Shown piece by piece: positions 43,307 to 51,276 of a stretch of 64,000 bases of DNA. The notes beneath the pieces are model-generated. The model searched no databases. It had not been told where the DNA came from and was given only the letters and a program-made list of their open reading frames with translations. The translations under genes were made by a program, and so were the position numbers. Source of the stretch: Nocardioidaceae bacterium SCSIO 66511 (GTDB lineage Bacteria; Actinomycetota; Actinomycetes; Propionibacteriales; Nocardioidaceae); NCBI GenBank assembly GCA_023100825.1, contig CP095846.1:3472001-3536000 (forward strand), given 5' to 3'. Position 1 is the stretch's first letter. Each line of letters begins with the position of its first letter.

Positions 43307-44380
43307 TCAACAGAGGAACGCGGCCACCTCCGACTGGTACCCGGGTAGCTCCATCAGGAACGAGTCGTGGCCCCACGGCGAGCTGATCTCTCGGAACGAG
43401 ACGGGCACCCCGCCGGCGTCGAGCGCGTCGACGATACGCCGCGACTGCGCCGTGTCGAAGCGCCAGTCGGAGTCGAATGACAGCACCAGGAACCGAGCTG
43501 CTCCCGATGCGATCCGCGCCGCTGCGTCCGGGTCGGCGAACGGGTCGAAGTAGTCCATCACCCGGCTCAGGTACAGGTACGTGAGCGCGTCGAAGCGTTT
43601 GACGAACGACTCGCCCTGGTAGTCGAGGTAGGACTCGACGGCGAAGTCGATGCCGAAGTCGCGCCGCGGCTCGCCGCCATGCTGGAGCCGGCGGTCGAAC
43701 TTCTCGGTCAGCGCCTGCTCCGAGAGGTACGTGATGTGTCCGAGCATCCTGGCGACGGACAGCCCGTGCTTGGGGCCGGCACCGTCGGCGTACGCACCGG
43801 CTTCGAAGTCCGGGTCGCCCATGATCGCCCGACGCGCAACGGTCGAGAAGGCGATGTTCATCGCCGTCAGCCGACTGCTTGCACCGATCAGTACGGCTCG
43901 CTCGATCGCATCGGGAGACTCGATCAACCATTGCAGGATCTGCATGCCGCCGAGAGACCCGCCGACGGCCGCGTGCAGACGGTCGATCCCGAGACGTTCC
44001 ACGAGCCGCCGATGCACCGCGACGAAGTCCGACATGTCGAGCTGCGGGAAGTCCAGGTCGTACCGCTTGCCGGTGACCGGGTTGACGGACCGCGGCCCGG
44101 TGGTCCCCCGGCATCCGCCCAGCAGGTTCGGGCAGATGACGAAGAACCGGTTCGTATCGACCGGCTTACCAGGCCCGACCATCGCCGCCCACCAGTCGGC
44201 CGCCTCGGCGTCGCCGGTCAGGGCGTGACAGATGAATACCGCGTTCGACGAGTCCGCGTCGAGCTCGCCGTACGTGCGGTACGCGACCTCGACCTCGGGC
44301 AGGACCTCGCCGTTGGCGAGCACCAGCGGATCGTCCTCGGTGTAGAGGACGATCCGCTGGGGTGTGCCTTCTTCGCTCAC
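43307..44380 (-). CDS. metX: Homoserine O-acyltransferase (MetX)
   Basis: The 357-residue alpha/beta hydrolase-fold enzyme has nucleophile serine in GGSLGGMQILQW, the oxyanion region NAVFICHALTGD, PNLLGGCRGTTGPRSVNP, and the catalytic aspartate and histidine in VLSFDSDWRFD and SPWGHDSFLME. It activates homoserine with acetyl-CoA or succinyl-CoA for methionine synthesis; acetyl is usual in actinomycetes but the residues here do not prove it. GTG 44380 overlaps the metY stop by 4 nt, so metY-metX are one message. Confidence 0.93.
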   Translation of the reverse strand: MSEEGTPQRIVLYTEDDPLVLANGEVLPEVEVAYRTYGELDADSSNAVFICHALTGDAEAADWWAAMVGPGKPVDTNRFFVICPNLLGGCRGTTGPRSVNPVTGKRYDLDFPQLDMSDFVAVHRRLVERLGIDRLHAAVGGSLGGMQILQWLIESPDAIERAVLIGASSRLTAMNIAFSTVARRAIMGDPDFEAGAYADGAGPKHGLSVARMLGHITYLSEQALTEKFDRRLQHGGEPRRDFGIDFAVESYLDYQGESFVKRFDALTYLYLSRVMDYFDPFADPDAAARIASGAARFLVLSFDSDWRFDTAQSRRIVDALDAGGVPVSFREISSPWGHDSFLMELPGYQSEVAAFLC

Positions 44381-45660
44381 GCGCTCTTGGAAAGTGCCCG
44401 ATCGAGATCGGCGATGATGTCGTCGACGTGCTCGATACCGATCGACAGGCGCACCATGTCTTCTGGCACACCCGCGGCCTCGAGCTCCTCCGGAGTGAGC
44501 TGGGAGTGCGTCGTCGTCGCGTTGTGGATCGCGAGGGACTTGGTGTCACCGATGTTCGCCAGATGGCTGAAGAGCTCGAGCGACTCGATGAACCGGCTTC
44601 CGCCCTCTCGGCCCGACTTCACGCCGAAGCTGACCAGCCCTCCGTACCCTCGCCCGCTGAACGTGCGGTCGGCGACGTCGCGGTACTTGTCGTCCGCGAG
44701 ACCCGGATACGCCACCCACGACACGGCGTCGTGCGCGGATAGGTACTCCGCGACCTTGAGGGCGTTCTCGCTGTGCCGCTCCATGCGCAGGTGCAGCGTC
44801 TCGAGCCCTTGCAGGAACAACCACGAGTTCAACGGTGCTACCGCCGCGCCGGTGTTGCGCAGCAAGACCGTACGCGCTCGGATGATGTACGCCGCCTCAC
44901 CTGCCGCCTCGGTCCACACCGCTCCGTGGTACGCGCCGTCGGGCTGCGTAAGACCCGGGAACCGCTCCGAGTTGGCGCTCCAGTCGAACTTGCCGGAATC
45001 GACGATCACGCCGCCGATCGACGTGCCGTGGCCGCCGATGTACTTCGTGGCCGCGTGCACGACAACGTCTGCGCCGAGGTCGAAAGGTCGGCAGAGGAAC
45101 GGCGTAGGCGCCGTGTTGTCGACGATCAACGGGAGCCCCTGCCCGTGCGCGGCATCGGCCCAGGCGCGGATGTCGACCACGTTGATCTTCGGGTTACCGA
45201 GAGTCTCGGCGAACACCAACCTGGTCTTGTCGTCGACGTGCTCGGCGAGCTCCTCGGGCTTGTCCGGATCCACGAAGCGCACCTCGATGCCGAACTGCGG
45301 CAGCGTATGGGCGAACAACGCGTACGTGCCGCCGTACAACGTGGAGAGGGCGACGATGTTGTCGCCGCTGTAGGTGAGGTTCAGCACCGCGTACGTGGTG
45401 GCCGAGGAACCGGATGCGGTAGCGAGCGCGCCGACACCGCCTTCGAGCTGGGCGATCCGCTCCTCGAACACCGACGAGGTCGGGTTCATGATGCGGGTGT
45501 AGATATTGCCCGGCTCGGAGAGCGAGAACAGGTTCGCCGCGTGCTCGGTGTCGTTGAACACGTACGACGTCGTCTGGTAGATCGGCACAGCGCGGGAGTT
45601 CGTTGCCGGATCGGCTTCCTCCTGGCCGGCGCTGACGGCCAGGGTCTCAAGATGCGTCAC
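44377..45660 (-). CDS. metY: O-acetylhomoserine sulfhydrylase (MetY; Cys/Met PLP enzyme)
   Basis: The 427-residue PLP enzyme has ASGSSATTYAVLNL (PLP phosphate site), VFAETLGNPKINVVDI, and the PLP lysine in VVHAATKYIGGHGTSIGGVI. Length and the long insertion after the N-terminus match O-acetylhomoserine aminocarboxypropyltransferases rather than cystathionine gamma-synthase. It makes homocysteine directly from sulfide. GTG 45660 follows GAGAGGA. Upstream lies a 282-nt gap with three strong hairpins (45777-45887), possibly a regulatory leader. Confidence 0.93.
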   Translation of the reverse strand: MTHLETLAVSAGQEEADPATNSRAVPIYQTTSYVFNDTEHAANLFSLSEPGNIYTRIMNPTSSVFEERIAQLEGGVGALATASGSSATTYAVLNLTYSGDNIVALSTLYGGTYALFAHTLPQFGIEVRFVDPDKPEELAEHVDDKTRLVFAETLGNPKINVVDIRAWADAAHGQGLPLIVDNTAPTPFLCRPFDLGADVVVHAATKYIGGHGTSIGGVIVDSGKFDWSANSERFPGLTQPDGAYHGAVWTEAAGEAAYIIRARTVLLRNTGAAVAPLNSWLFLQGLETLHLRMERHSENALKVAEYLSAHDAVSWVAYPGLADDKYRDVADRTFSGRGYGGLVSFGVKSGREGGSRFIESLELFSHLANIGDTKSLAIHNATTTHSQLTPEELEAAGVPEDMVRLSIGIEHVDDIIADLDRALSKSA

Positions 45661-45776
45661 GATGCGTCCTCTCGCTGGTGTGCGTACGCCGCCAAGCCTA
45701 CGAAAGGTCGCACCGCTGCACGGCCGCGTTCATCAGGTAAGACGGTGCGGGGAGGAAGAGACCCTGGGGCTCGGAT

Positions 45777-45887
45777 GCCCGGTTTGGGACACCGGGCGGC
45801 CCAGCCTGCCGCCGTCCATCGGCAGGCCGGGCCGCGCCCCCGAGAGAGGGTGCCCGAGCGTCGCAAGCGTTGTGAAACTGCGTCGCT
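45777..45887 (-). promoter_or_regulatory. Structured GC-rich leader upstream of metY (three hairpins)
   Basis: Three stems lie in the gap between the ATL gene and metY. They are 45777-45783 with 45791-45797 (7 bp), 45797-45811 with 45820-45834 (14 of 15 pairs), and 45857-45865 with 45879-45887 (8 of 9 pairs). On the minus strand they precede metY by about 120 nt. The SAM-I/SAM-IV core is not recognisable. They could be a regulatory leader, a terminator for the ATL/moeZ message, or a repeat. Confidence 0.5.
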
Positions 45888-45942
45888 GTACCTACCAACG
45901 CGCAACCTCTCGATGGGTTACGCATCTGGTCGAAGTGCTTCG

Positions 45943-46260
45943 TCAGCGTTCGTCGGGAGACCAGAACGCGTGGCGCATATCGACCCGTGGCCTCTCCAAC
46001 AGGTCGCCCCGCAACGGCGTCTCCTCCTCGAGATAGCACTGCCGTGCCCGGTCGCCGTGCGAGTCGGGCAGCGTCCCGTCCGCGCGTACAACCCGCCACC
46101 ACGGAACGCCACCCCCGTACATCGCCATCACGGCACCCACCTGGCGAGGGCCGCCGCTGCCGATCAGGTCGGCGATCGCGCCGTACGACATCACCCGCCC
46201 GCGCGGGATCTCCTCGACGATCGACAGCACCCGCTCGACGTACTCCTCGGCGGGCGGCAT
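45943..46260 (-). CDS. Alkyltransferase-like (ATL) DNA-damage-binding protein
   Basis: The 105-residue protein is the DNA-binding domain of O6-alkylguanine alkyltransferases (PRGRVMSYGAIADLIGSGGP, RQVGAVMAMYGGG). The active-site PCHRV motif is replaced by PWWRVVRADG, so it has tryptophan instead of the acceptor cysteine. Such ATL proteins bind alkylated guanine and hand it to nucleotide excision repair instead of repairing it themselves. ATG 46260 is 7 nt from the moeZ stop, so it is in the moeZ message. It belongs to the conserved actinobacterial core block. Confidence 0.9.
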   Translation of the reverse strand: MPPAEEYVERVLSIVEEIPRGRVMSYGAIADLIGSGGPRQVGAVMAMYGGGVPWWRVVRADGTLPDSHGDRARQCYLEEETPLRGDLLERPRVDMRHAFWSPDER

Positions 46261-46267
46261 CGGCGAC

Positions 46268-47440
46268 TCAGTACGAAGGCTGCGACGGGTCGATCTGGTT
46301 GACCCAGGCCACCACGCCACCGCCCACGTGTACGGCGTCGTCGAATCCGGCGCCCTTGAGCACTGCCAGGCTCTCGGCCGAACGCGCGCCGGACTTGCAG
46401 TGGAGCACGACCTGTTTGTCCTGCGGCAGCTGCTCGAGCGCATTGCCGTTCAGGAACTCGCCCTTCGGGATCAGGATCGAGCCGGGGATCTTGTTGATCT
46501 CGTACTCGTTGGGCTCGCGTACGTCGACCAGGGTGAAGTCGCGAGTGCCCTCGCTGCGCTCCTTGAGCATGGTGTCGAGCTGGGTCACCGAGATCGTCGA
46601 GCCCGCGGCCGCATCGGCGGCCTCGTCGCTGACCGCACCGCAGAACGCCTCGTAGTCGATGAGCTCGGTGACCGGCTCGCCGTTGGGGTCCTTGCGGATG
46701 TTCAGCGTGTTGTACGACATCTCGAGTGCGTCATAGACCATCAGCCGACCGATCAGCGGCTCGCCGATGCCGGTGATGAGCTTGATCGCCTCGGTCACCA
46801 TGATCGACCCGATGGAGGAGCACAGCACACCGAGAACACCGCCCTCGGCGCACGACGGGACCATGCCTGGCGGCGGCGCCTCCGGGTAGAGGTCGCGGTA
46901 TTGCGGCCCGTGCTTCTCCCAGAACACGCTGACCTGGCCCTCGAAGCGGTAGATCGAGCCCCAGACGTATGGCTTGCCCAGCAGCACAGCCGCGTCGTTG
47001 ACCAGGTACCGCGTCGCAAAGTTGTCGGTGCCGTCGAGGATGAGGTCGTAGTCGGCGAAGATCTCGAGCGCGTTGTCGTTCTCGAGCCGCTCGGAGTGCA
47101 GGACGACGTCGACGTACGGGTTGATCTCGCGCACCGACTCCTTCGCGGACTCACCCTTGTGCTTACCGATATCGCTCTGGCCGTGGATGATCTGACGCTG
47201 CAGGTTGGACTCATCGACCTCGTCGAACTCGACGATGCCGAGCGTGCCCACTCCCGCGGCCGCGAGGTAGAGCAGGGCCGGGCTCCCGAGGCCACCGGCA
47301 CCGATGATCAGCACCTTGGCGTTCTTCAGGCGCTTCTGACCGGTCATGCCCACGTCGGGGATGATCAGATGCCGGCTGTAGCGGCGAACCTCATCGATGG
47401 TGAGCTCAGGCGCGGGCTCCACGAGCGGCGGTAGTGCCAC
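46268..47440 (-). CDS. moeZ: Adenylyltransferase/sulfurtransferase MoeZ
   Basis: The 390-residue protein joins an E1-like ThiF/MoeB domain (RYSRHLIIPDVGMTGQKRL; nucleotide loop IIGAGGLGSPALLYLAAAG; adenylation region GTDNFATRYLVND) to a C-terminal rhodanese domain with the persulfide cysteine in LHCKSGARSAESL. It adenylates and thiocarboxylates small sulfur-carrier proteins for molybdopterin and cysteine synthesis. GTG 47440 follows AGAGGAG. The molybdenum hydroxylase encoded at 31-35 kb would depend on molybdopterin, though moeZ itself is a general core gene. A longer open frame upstream is antisense to tetR and is not real. Confidence 0.93.
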   Translation of the reverse strand: MALPPLVEPAPELTIDEVRRYSRHLIIPDVGMTGQKRLKNAKVLIIGAGGLGSPALLYLAAAGVGTLGIVEFDEVDESNLQRQIIHGQSDIGKHKGESAKESVREINPYVDVVLHSERLENDNALEIFADYDLILDGTDNFATRYLVNDAAVLLGKPYVWGSIYRFEGQVSVFWEKHGPQYRDLYPEAPPPGMVPSCAEGGVLGVLCSSIGSIMVTEAIKLITGIGEPLIGRLMVYDALEMSYNTLNIRKDPNGEPVTELIDYEAFCGAVSDEAADAAAGSTISVTQLDTMLKERSEGTRDFTLVDVREPNEYEINKIPGSILIPKGEFLNGNALEQLPQDKQVVLHCKSGARSAESLAVLKGAGFDDAVHVGGGVVAWVNQIDPSQPSY

Positions 47441-47680
47441 GGTGACTCCTCTTGACTTCTGTGGTGCTGAATCGTGAAAGGGCTGCACCCGGACAACACC
47501 GAAGGGGGTGGAGGTTGTTCCCGGGCGTCCGCATCCTCGGACGACACCATCGTCGCAGCCGCGGGCCGGACTCGCCCCGGCGTCCAGATGCTGGCACGGC
47601 GTGCCGCACCGGCGGCGCACCGAACGGCCCCCGGTAGGATCGCTCGCGGAGTACGAGGGCGACCGTCGAGAGGACCATTC

Positions 47681-48316
47681 ATGAGTGAGCCGTCGACGAG
47701 CGACCGACCGCGCGGGGGCAGGCTGCCACGCAGCGCGCGACGCGCTCAGCTGCTCGGGGCGGCCCTCGACGTGTTCGTCGATCGCGGCTACCACGCGGCG
47801 TCGATGGACGACATCGCCGACGAGGCCGGCGTGTCCAAGCCCGTTCTCTACCAACACTTCCCGAGCAAGCTGGAGCTGTACCTCGCGCTGCTCGACTCCA
47901 GCGTCGACACCATCATCGCCGGCGTCAACGACGCACTCGCCTCGACCGAGGACAACAAGGAGCGCGTCGCCGCGACCTTCGACGTCCTCTACAGCTACGT
48001 CTCGAACTCCGAGGCGGCGTTCCGCCTGGTCTTCGAGTCCGATCTGACCAGCGACGCGGGCGTACGCGCCCGTATCGACCGGATGACCTCGGAGACCGCC
48101 CGAGCGGTCGCCGGAGTGATTCGCGGCGACACCGGGCTCTCGACCGTCGCATCGGAACTGCTCGCCGTCAGCCTGGTGGGCATGGCCCAGATCGGTGCGC
48201 GCTACTGGCTCGACAACGCACGTACGCTGAGCAAGGACGAGGCCGTCGACCTGGCGAGCCGGCTCGGATGGCGCGGCATCAGCGGCATCCCACTGACCGA
48301 CGATATGAACGCCTGA
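47681..48316 (+). CDS. TetR-family regulator of the moeZ/rhlE core block
   Basis: The 211-residue regulator has its helix-turn-helix at about residues 25-65 (AALDVFVDRGYHAASMDDIA, then SKPVLYQHFPSKLELYLALL). It ends RLGWRGISGIPLTDDMNA, as in the homologue I recall next to the DUF3107 gene in mycobacteria. ATG 47681 follows GAGAGGA. It is divergent from moeZ (240-nt gap) and 44 nt before the DUF3107 gene, so probably cotranscribed with it. Target genes are unknown. Confidence 0.9.
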   Translation: MSEPSTSDRPRGGRLPRSARRAQLLGAALDVFVDRGYHAASMDDIADEAGVSKPVLYQHFPSKLELYLALLDSSVDTIIAGVNDALASTEDNKERVAATFDVLYSYVSNSEAAFRLVFESDLTSDAGVRARIDRMTSETARAVAGVIRGDTGLSTVASELLAVSLVGMAQIGARYWLDNARTLSKDEAVDLASRLGWRGISGIPLTDDMNA

Positions 48317-48360
48317 GCCGTTCACAGACGAACCAAACCACGCAGAGAGGCAGAAACATC

Positions 48361-48582
48361 GTGGAGGTAAGGATCGGGGTACAGCATGCCCCGCGGGAGA
48401 TCACCATCGACGCGACGCAGAGTCGCGACGAGGTGCTCGCCACCGTACGCGCGGCCACGAGCGGAGACGAGCTGCTCGAGCTGACCGACGAGCGCGGACG
48501 CGCCGTTGCCATTCCGATCGCCCGGATCGCGTACATCGAGTTCGACGCCGAGGATGCCCGCCGGGTCGGTTTCGGCGAGTAA
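48361..48582 (+). CDS. DUF3107 small conserved actinobacterial protein
   Basis: The 73-residue protein begins at GTG 48361 (MEVRIGVQHAPREITIDATQ) and ends AYIEFDAEDARRVGFGE, matching the family to which TB9.4 belongs. Predicted as a small alpha/beta protein, it has no known function. It follows the TetR gene in the same orientation, as in mycobacteria, which suggests a functional link between the two. Confidence 0.9.
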   Translation: MEVRIGVQHAPREITIDATQSRDEVLATVRAATSGDELLELTDERGRAVAIPIARIAYIEFDAEDARRVGFGE

Positions 48583-48593
48583 CTCGGCTCGGG

Positions 48594-49316
48594 TCAGCTG
48601 GCCAGCCCGAGGCTGGCCATCCGCTTGGCGTGGTTCTCGGTGAGCCGCGCGAACATCCGGCCGATTCCGGCGAGGTCCATACCGGGCCGGTCCGCTCCGC
48701 CGACGAGCACGGCAGTCAGCCCGTCGTGCTCGGCGGCGACGACCTGAGCCTGGCTCAACGCCTCGCCCATCAACCGGCGCCCCCACAGCGCGAGCCGGCC
48801 GCCGCTGCGCGGGTCGGCCTCGATCGCGGTGCGTACCCGCTCCACGACGAACTCCGACTGACCTGACTCCGCGAGCGCGGTGAGGATCAGCTCGCGCGTA
48901 CTCGGATCGAGGAAGGCCGCGATCTCGCGGTAGAAGTCGGCCGCGAGCCCGTCGCCGACGTACGCCTTCACCAGGCTCTCCAGCCAGTCCGACGGCGCCG
49001 TGTTGCGGTGGAAGCGCTCGAACGACTCCTCGAACGGCTCCATCGCCTCGTACGGATCGGCGCCCAACGACACGAGCCGGTCGCGAAGCGAGACGAAATG
49101 CCCGAACTCCACCGTCGCCATCGAGCTCAACTCGGCTTTGTCGTGCATGGTCGGCGCCATCTTGGCGTCTTCGGCCAACCGCTCGAACGCCGTGATCTCG
49201 CCGAGCGCGAGCACGCCCAGCAGGTCGACGACCCCGGTGCGGTACGTCGGATCGGCGAATGCCGACATCGGCGACTCTGCGGGGTCGGACGCGGGGCTGT
49301 GAGGGTCATCTGCCAT
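48594..49316 (-). CDS. Ferritin-like four-helix protein
   Basis: The 240-residue all-helical protein has spaced acidic and histidine residues in its helices (ALGEITAFERLAEDAK, SSMATVEFGHFVSLRDRL, and AAEHDGL later), consistent with a ferritin-like diiron domain. It resembles the hydroxylase MiaE/ferritin-like-2 group. It is divergent from the RhlE helicase gene by 64 nt, the same arrangement I recall around Rv3210c and rhlE. ATG 49316 is used; an internal ATG 16 codons later is possible. Catalytic activity is unproven. Confidence 0.82.
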   Translation of the reverse strand: MADDPHSPASDPAESPMSAFADPTYRTGVVDLLGVLALGEITAFERLAEDAKMAPTMHDKAELSSMATVEFGHFVSLRDRLVSLGADPYEAMEPFEESFERFHRNTAPSDWLESLVKAYVGDGLAADFYREIAAFLDPSTRELILTALAESGQSEFVVERVRTAIEADPRSGGRLALWGRRLMGEALSQAQVVAAEHDGLTAVLVGGADRPGMDLAGIGRMFARLTENHAKRMASLGLAS

Positions 49317-49380
49317 GGTCGCAGCGTATCGAGTAGGTGCACCGATACACTGCTACGGACCCATCGTCAATGAAATCGAG

Positions 49381-50871
49381 ATGACCCTGACCACCTTCAA
49401 AGACCTAGGCGTACTTCCGGAGATCGCCGACTCGCTCGCCGAGGTAGGTATCACGACTCCATTTCCGATTCAGGAGATGACGCTGTCGATCGCCTTGCTC
49501 GGCACCGATCTCATCGGTCAGGCCCGTACCGGCACCGGGAAGACCCTCGCCTTCGGTATCCCCGTCGTCCAGCGCACGGTGGCGCCGCACGACCCCGACT
49601 ACGACGAGCTCGTAGCACCGGGTCGCGCGCAGGCGCTCGTGATCGCACCGACGCGTGAGCTCGCGATCCAGGTGTCCGGCGATCTGTCGACTGCCAGCAA
49701 GAAGCGCGGTCTGCGCATTCTCACGGTCTACGGCGGCGTCGCGTACGAACCCCAGCTCGAGACGCTGCAGACAGGCGTCGACATCGTGATCGGTACGCCC
49801 GGTCGCCTCCTCGACCTCGCCAACCGCAAGGCGCTCGACCTCAGCCATGTGAAGTCGCTCGTCCTCGACGAGGCCGACGAGATGCTCGACCTCGGCTTCC
49901 TTCCCGATGTCGAGAAGCTGATCGCCGAGACCCCCGAGCTCCGCCAGACCATGCTGTTCTCGGCCACGATGCCGAGTGCGATCGTGTCGCTTGCTCGTAC
50001 CCACATGCGCCATCCGGTCAACATCCGGGCGGAGTCGTCGAGTGACAGCGCGACCGTCCCGGCGACCGCGCAGTTCGTCTATCGCACCCACGATCTCGAC
50101 AAGCCCGAGGTCGTCGCGCGGATCCTGCAGGCCGAGGACCGTTCGCGGGTGATCATCTTCACCCGCACCAAACGAGCGGCCCAACGAGTCGCCGACGACC
50201 TCGCCGAACGCGGCTTCCCCACGTCGCCGTTGCACGGCGATATGGCGCAGGTGTCGCGGGAGAAGGCGCTCAAGCGGTTCCGTGACGGCACTGTCGAGAT
50301 CCTCGTCGCCACCGACGTCGCGGCCCGCGGCATCGACGTCGAGAACGTCTCGCACGTGATCAACTACAGCTGCCCAGAAGACGAGAAGGTCTACCTGCAC
50401 CGCATCGGTCGTACGGGCCGCGCGGGTGCCACGGGTATCGCCGTGACTTTCGTCGACTGGGCAGACGTCGCGCGTTGGAAGACCATCAACAACGCACACG
50501 GGCTGCCGTTCGAGGAGCCGGCCGAGATCTACTCGACGTCGGAGCAGCTTTTCCACGACATGGGCATTCCGCCCGGCGCGACCGGGCGCCTCAAACCGCC
50601 CGCGGAGTCGTCTCGCCCGTCGTCCGGAGCGAAGTCGTCCGGCGCCAAGTCGTCGGATCGTCCGCGCAAGCGGCGTAACCGTCAGCGCACTCGTACGCGC
50701 GGCGGGCAGCCGGTCGAGGCGGCGTCATCGGATCAGCAGACCGACTCCGCGTCGAACTCCGAGCAGGGCGCAGGCGACGCCAGTTCGCGCCCCCGCCGCA
50801 GGCGTCGGCGCCGCCGGTCGGGTGCCGACACGACTTCTGGCACGTCGAACGAGACGAACACCGGGAACTAG
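49381..50871 (+). CDS. rhlE: DEAD-box RNA helicase (RhlE-like)
   Basis: The 496-residue protein has all DEAD-box motifs: Q motif (FPIQEMTL), I (ARTGTGKT), Ia (PTRELAIQ), II in the variant DEAD form VLDEADEMLD, III (SATM), V (ATDVAARGIDVE) and VI (HRIGRTGRAG). An arginine/serine-rich tail of about 90 residues ends in runs of arginine (RPRRRRRRRR), probably for RNA binding. ATG 49381 is the first residue of the family-like MTLTTFKDLG; the start has no clear ribosome site. Likely roles are RNA decay and cold adaptation. A hairpin terminator follows the stop. Confidence 0.93.
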   Translation: MTLTTFKDLGVLPEIADSLAEVGITTPFPIQEMTLSIALLGTDLIGQARTGTGKTLAFGIPVVQRTVAPHDPDYDELVAPGRAQALVIAPTRELAIQVSGDLSTASKKRGLRILTVYGGVAYEPQLETLQTGVDIVIGTPGRLLDLANRKALDLSHVKSLVLDEADEMLDLGFLPDVEKLIAETPELRQTMLFSATMPSAIVSLARTHMRHPVNIRAESSSDSATVPATAQFVYRTHDLDKPEVVARILQAEDRSRVIIFTRTKRAAQRVADDLAERGFPTSPLHGDMAQVSREKALKRFRDGTVEILVATDVAARGIDVENVSHVINYSCPEDEKVYLHRIGRTGRAGATGIAVTFVDWADVARWKTINNAHGLPFEEPAEIYSTSEQLFHDMGIPPGATGRLKPPAESSRPSSGAKSSGAKSSDRPRKRRNRQRTRTRGGQPVEAASSDQQTDSASNSEQGAGDASSRPRRRRRRRRSGADTTSGTSNETNTGN

Positions 50872-50893
50872 CCCCGGTCACCCGAGGCCGATC

Positions 50894-50917
50894 GCACCCC
50901 CGGAGATCCGGGGGTGC
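50894..50917 (+). terminator. Hairpin terminator after rhlE
   Basis: GCACCCCCGGA pairs with TCCGGGGGTGC across a very short loop, 22 nt after the rhlE stop. The stem is strong but there is no long T-run. Confidence 0.7.
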
Positions 50918-50958
50918 ACTACTCTGTGCTCCGCCGCGATGCATGCCGGAGGAGCAAC

Positions 50959-51267
50959 GTGTTCGAACATTCGTACTGGGTCACCTATCTGTGCATAGCC
51001 GTCGCCTGGAGCGTCATCGGAATCGCCTTGCTCGCGCACCGCGCCGGCCTCCCGCAGAGGCTCGATGCGTTTCCGTACGCGGCGACCGGCTTCGTCGGGA
51101 CCGGCGCCGTGTCTGCGCTGCTCGCCGCCGTCACGTACTCGCGCGGCTCCGGCCAGGCGTTCCTTGCCATCGTCGTATTGGCCGGACTTCTGACGCCGCT
51201 CGTCGGCTGGGTGATATCCCTGTTCGCGCCTGCCAACGACGGTGAGGGCGCTCCCGGCGACCACTAG
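50959..51267 (+). CDS. Small three-helix membrane protein
   Basis: The 102-residue protein starts at GTG 50959, 7 nt after AGGAG, and has three hydrophobic segments (about residues 7-25, 40-60 and 68-90) with short loops. The last ends in a hydrophilic tail NDGEGAPGDH. No family or cofactor site is recognised. It lies between rhlE and a convergent YkuD-type gene, 9 nt away. Confidence 0.7.
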   Translation: MFEHSYWVTYLCIAVAWSVIGIALLAHRAGLPQRLDAFPYAATGFVGTGAVSALLAAVTYSRGSGQAFLAIVVLAGLLTPLVGWVISLFAPANDGEGAPGDH

Positions 51268-51276
51268 CGCGTTGCG

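Noticed and set aside
45661-45900. SAM riboswitch upstream of metY
   Set aside because: Hairpins exist but the conserved SAM-I/SAM-IV core sequence and pairing are not recognisable, so only a structured leader is reported.
47441-48325. Minus-strand extension of moeZ across the tetR gene
   Set aside because: GTG 47440 has an AGGAG site and the family start. The extension is antisense to a clear TetR gene.
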